NCBI GenBank assembly: GCA_903933395.1
Contig: CAIZKA010000298.1
Coordinates: 1 to 7,001 of the forward strand
DNA from: an uncultured beta proteobacterium
Lineage (GTDB): Bacteria; Pseudomonadota; Gammaproteobacteria; Burkholderiales; Rhodocyclaceae
DNA length: 7,001 nucleotides
Reading direction: 5' to 3'
The notes beneath the pieces are model-generated. The model was given only the letters and a program-made list of their open reading frames with translations. It was not told where the DNA came from and made no database searches. Positions 5,274 through 7,001 of this stretch are shown here, piece by piece; within the stretch, counting starts at the first letter, position 1; every line of letters starts with the position of its first letter. The position numbers and the translations under genes were made by a program.

Positions 5274-6494
5274 ATGAGCACATCGCCCCCCGCCCCCCAA
5301 CGTACGCTCGCCAGCCTGCTCGCCTATGCCGCGCTGATCGTCTGCGTGGCGATGGGCATCCGCCACAGCTTCGGCCTGTTCCTGACGCCGATGAGCATGG
5401 AGCACCAGTGGAGCCGCGAAGTCTTCTCCTTCGCCCTGGCGCTGCAGAACCTGATGTGGGGCGCGACGCAGCCCTTTGCCGGTTTCCTCGCCGACCGCTA
5501 CGGCGCGCGCCGCGTGCTGTGGGGCGCGAGCATCCTCTACACCCTGGGCCTGATCGGCATGGCCTACGCCGCCACCGGCAGCGGGCTGGCCGCCAGCGCC
5601 GGCCTGATGATAGGTGCGGCGCAAAGCGGCTGCACCTATAGCGTGGTGTTCGCCGCGCTCGGCGCGCTGGTGCCGGCGGCGCGGCGCGGCTGGGCGATGG
5701 GCGTGGTCGCGGCGGCCGGCTCCTTCGGCCAGTTCCTGATGATTCCGGTGGCATCGGGCCTGATCAACGGCATGGGCTGGTTCGGCACCCTGCTGATATT
5801 CGCCGCCGGCGCCCTGCTGATCATCCCGCTGGGCAGCGCGCTGACCCGCGGCCTGGTCGCGGCGGCGGCGGGCAAGGGCCAGACGGGACGCGAGGCGCTG
5901 CACGAAGCCGCACGCGAAAAGGGCTACCTGCTGCTCAACCTCGGCTATTTCGTCTGCGGCTTCCAGGTGGTGTTCATCGGCATCCATTTCCCCACCTATC
6001 TGCTGGGCAAGGGGCTCGGCCCCGAAGTCGGCATGACCTGCCTGGCACTGATCGGCCTGTTCAACGTCTTCGGCAGCTACAGCGCTGGCCAACTCGGCAA
6101 CCGTTTCCCGAAACGCCTGCTGCTGTCGGCGATCTACGCCACGCGCAGCATCGCCATCGCGCTCTTCCTCTGGCTGCCGCTGACGCCGGCCAGCGCCTAC
6201 CTGTTTGCCGCCACCATGGGCCTGCTCTGGCTGTCCACAGTGCCGCTGACCAATGCGCTCGTAGCCCATGTCTTCGGCGTGCGCTACCTCGGCATGCTCT
6301 CCGGGCTGGTGTTCTTCAGCCATCAGGTCGGCAGCTTCCTCGGTGTCTGGCTCGGCGGGCGATTGTTCGACGCCACCGGCTCCTACGACACGATCTGGGG
6401 CATCTGCATCCTGCTCGGCGTCCTGTCGGCACTGGTACACCTGCCGATCGACGAAAGCAGCCTCGAGTCGCGGCGCCTGGCGACGGCCGGCTGA
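5274..6494 (+). CDS. Major facilitator superfamily transporter, substrate unknown
   Basis: The 406-residue inner membrane protein has about twelve hydrophobic segments in two halves, separated by a polar cytoplasmic loop at about 190-217 (KGQTGREALHEAAREKG). The MFS motif A is clear at 70-80, GFLADRYGARR, between segments 2 and 3. The first segment carries MGIRHSFGLFL (27-37), and the second half begins GYFVCGFQVVFIGIHFPTYL. These features resemble the monocarboxylate/oxalate-formate antiporter-like branch of MFS seen in many proteobacteria, but they do not identify a substrate. The N-terminus MSTSPPAPQRT is short and polar, and no strong binding site precedes the ATG. A hairpin starts two bases after the stop codon, so it is probably a single-gene transcript. 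No neighbouring enzyme hints at the solute carried. Confidence 0.9.
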   Translation: MSTSPPAPQRTLASLLAYAALIVCVAMGIRHSFGLFLTPMSMEHQWSREVFSFALALQNLMWGATQPFAGFLADRYGARRVLWGASILYTLGLIGMAYAATGSGLAASAGLMIGAAQSGCTYSVVFAALGALVPAARRGWAMGVVAAAGSFGQFLMIPVASGLINGMGWFGTLLIFAAGALLIIPLGSALTRGLVAAAAGKGQTGREALHEAAREKGYLLLNLGYFVCGFQVVFIGIHFPTYLLGKGLGPEVGMTCLALIGLFNVFGSYSAGQLGNRFPKRLLLSAIYATRSIAIALFLWLPLTPASAYLFAATMGLLWLSTVPLTNALVAHVFGVRYLGMLSGLVFFSHQVGSFLGVWLGGRLFDATGSYDTIWGICILLGVLSALVHLPIDESSLESRRLATAG

Positions 6495-6495
6495 C

Positions 6496-6533
6496 GCCCC
6501 GCAGCAGCCGCGCCGGACGGCGATGTGCGGGGC
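6496..6533 (+). terminator. Hairpin directly after the MFS gene
   Basis: GCCCCGCA (6496-6503) and TGCGGGGC (6526-6533) are perfect 8-bp complements, and the 22-nt loop holds a second small stem CGCC-GGAC-GGCG (6511-6522). It starts two bases after the MFS stop. The following bases (ACGATTTGCG) give only a short T-run, so it is either a weak intrinsic terminator or an mRNA 3'-end stabiliser. A second stem CGATTT/AAATCG (6535-6540/6548-6553) follows at once. Confidence 0.55.
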
Positions 6534-6674
6534 ACGATTTGCGAGGTAAATCGGCCCCAATTCCGCGGCTCAGCGGCCCGGCCGGCGATTTCCCGGCAGG
6601 CGCAAACGAAAAGACCGATGATCCGGCCGCAGCTTGCCGCAACGGGGCAGGCGCAGGTGGCTAGGATATGCCGG

Positions 6675-7001
6675 ATGCCTTCCCAGATCGATCTCTACGA
6701 AGAAATGAGCCTGCTCTCTTCGCGCATGGCCGAGGCGGCGCGTGCCAGCGACTGGGAGCAGCTCATCGAACTCGAGCACGGCATCCGGCACCTGCGGGAT
6801 GCCCTGCTGGCGATCAGCGAAGACGGCAGCGAAGCCGCCACCGACCTTGCGCGAAAACATAGCCTGATCCAGCGCATCCTTCAGGACGACGCCGAAGTGC
6901 GCCGCCACACCGAACCCTGGATGGAACGCATCCTCTATTTCCTCGGCGACGGCCGGGTGCGGCGTGAGTTTCAGGGCGCCTCGGGAGAGTCTCCGGCGGC
7001 C
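6675..7001 (+). CDS. fliT: FliT-like flagellar export chaperone (truncated at window edge)
   Basis: 109 codons are open to the right edge, beginning MPSQIDLYEEMSLLSSRMAE. The product is small, soluble and helical. A first helix pair carries ARASDWEQLIELEHG (22-36), and a second region carries IQRILQDDAEVRRHTEPWME (65-84), followed by RILYFLGDGRVRREF. The WxxLxxLE-type segment and the ILxDDAExRxxTEPWM block are typical of FliT, which holds the filament cap protein FliD unfolded for export and, in enteric bacteria, also restrains FlhDC. AGGA eight bases upstream supports the start; another ATG at 6668 is out of frame. The 180-nt gap before it holds the MFS hairpin and a 10-bp direct repeat GGCAGGCGCA (6595-6604 and 6646-6655). 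No fliD or fliS lies upstream, so it may head a separate flagellar operon continuing to the right. Confidence 0.75.
   Translation, partial: MPSQIDLYEEMSLLSSRMAEAARASDWEQLIELEHGIRHLRDALLAISEDGSEAATDLARKHSLIQRILQDDAEVRRHTEPWMERILYFLGDGRVRREFQGASGESPAA

Noticed and set aside
5267..5274. GCCGATAA, a perfect flagellar sigma-28 -10 element before the MFS gene
   Set aside because: It overlaps the MFS start codon and no TAAA box lies 15 nt upstream, so it cannot serve as a promoter for that gene; taken as chance.
6530..6542. GGGCACGATTTGC, resembling a sigma-54 promoter upstream of fliT
   Set aside because: The distance between the GG and GC elements is two bases too short, and sigma-54 spacing is strict; the first bases also belong to the hairpin after the MFS gene.
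5229..6560. 443-codon open frame on the minus strand opposite the MFS gene
   Set aside because: Its composition (Ala, Gln, Glu, His, Arg-rich, no domain) is that of an antisense shadow of a high-GC membrane protein gene; the plus strand has clear transmembrane segments and MFS motif A.

Overview
The window reads as ordinary chromosomal DNA from a free-living betaproteobacterium, probably of the Rhodocyclales/Azoarcus-Thauera-Sulfuritalea kind. That placement is inferred from high GC, strong G/C bias at third codon positions, the betaproteobacterial look of GreB and BepA, an alphaproteobacterial/mitochondrial-type heme A synthase (COX15), a CbbQ/CbbO pair and a flagellar FliT. No phylogenetic search was possible. 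Coding density is high. The largest gap without a gene is 293 nt, so no stretch above 300 nt lacks a gene.

Left block (1-2802, minus strand, read right to left): bepA (periplasmic M48 metalloprotease with TPRs), then after only 8 nt cbbQ (MoxR-type AAA+ ATPase), then cbbO (N-terminal part only, running off the left edge). CbbQ and CbbO together normally form a RuBisCO activase-type motor; the near-identical NorQ/NorD pair serves nitric oxide reductase. No RuBisCO or norCB gene is in the window, so the target is undecided. A 71-bp dispersed inverted repeat sits between cbbQ and cbbO.

Middle block (2852-4388, plus strand, divergent from bepA): moaC (molybdenum cofactor synthesis) overlaps by 14 nt the start of a COX15-type heme A synthase gene. 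The two are probably translated from one mRNA, linking two cofactor pathways. The 4389-4681 gap, between the convergent heme A synthase gene and greB, carries a second copy (83 bp) of the dispersed repeat. That copy lies inside a wider pair of 15-bp inverted repeats.

Right block (4682-7001): greB (transcript cleavage factor, minus) is divergent from an MFS transporter of unknown substrate (plus). The MFS gene is followed by a strong hairpin, then by the start of a flagellar chaperone gene, fliT, which runs off the right edge.

I found no CRISPR array, RNA gene, insertion sequence, phage gene or defence system. I do not see a previously undescribed system here. The most interesting points are the repeat family (one copy between cbbQ and cbbO), the bepA-cbbQ-cbbO arrangement away from any RuBisCO gene, and the moaC/COX15 overlap.
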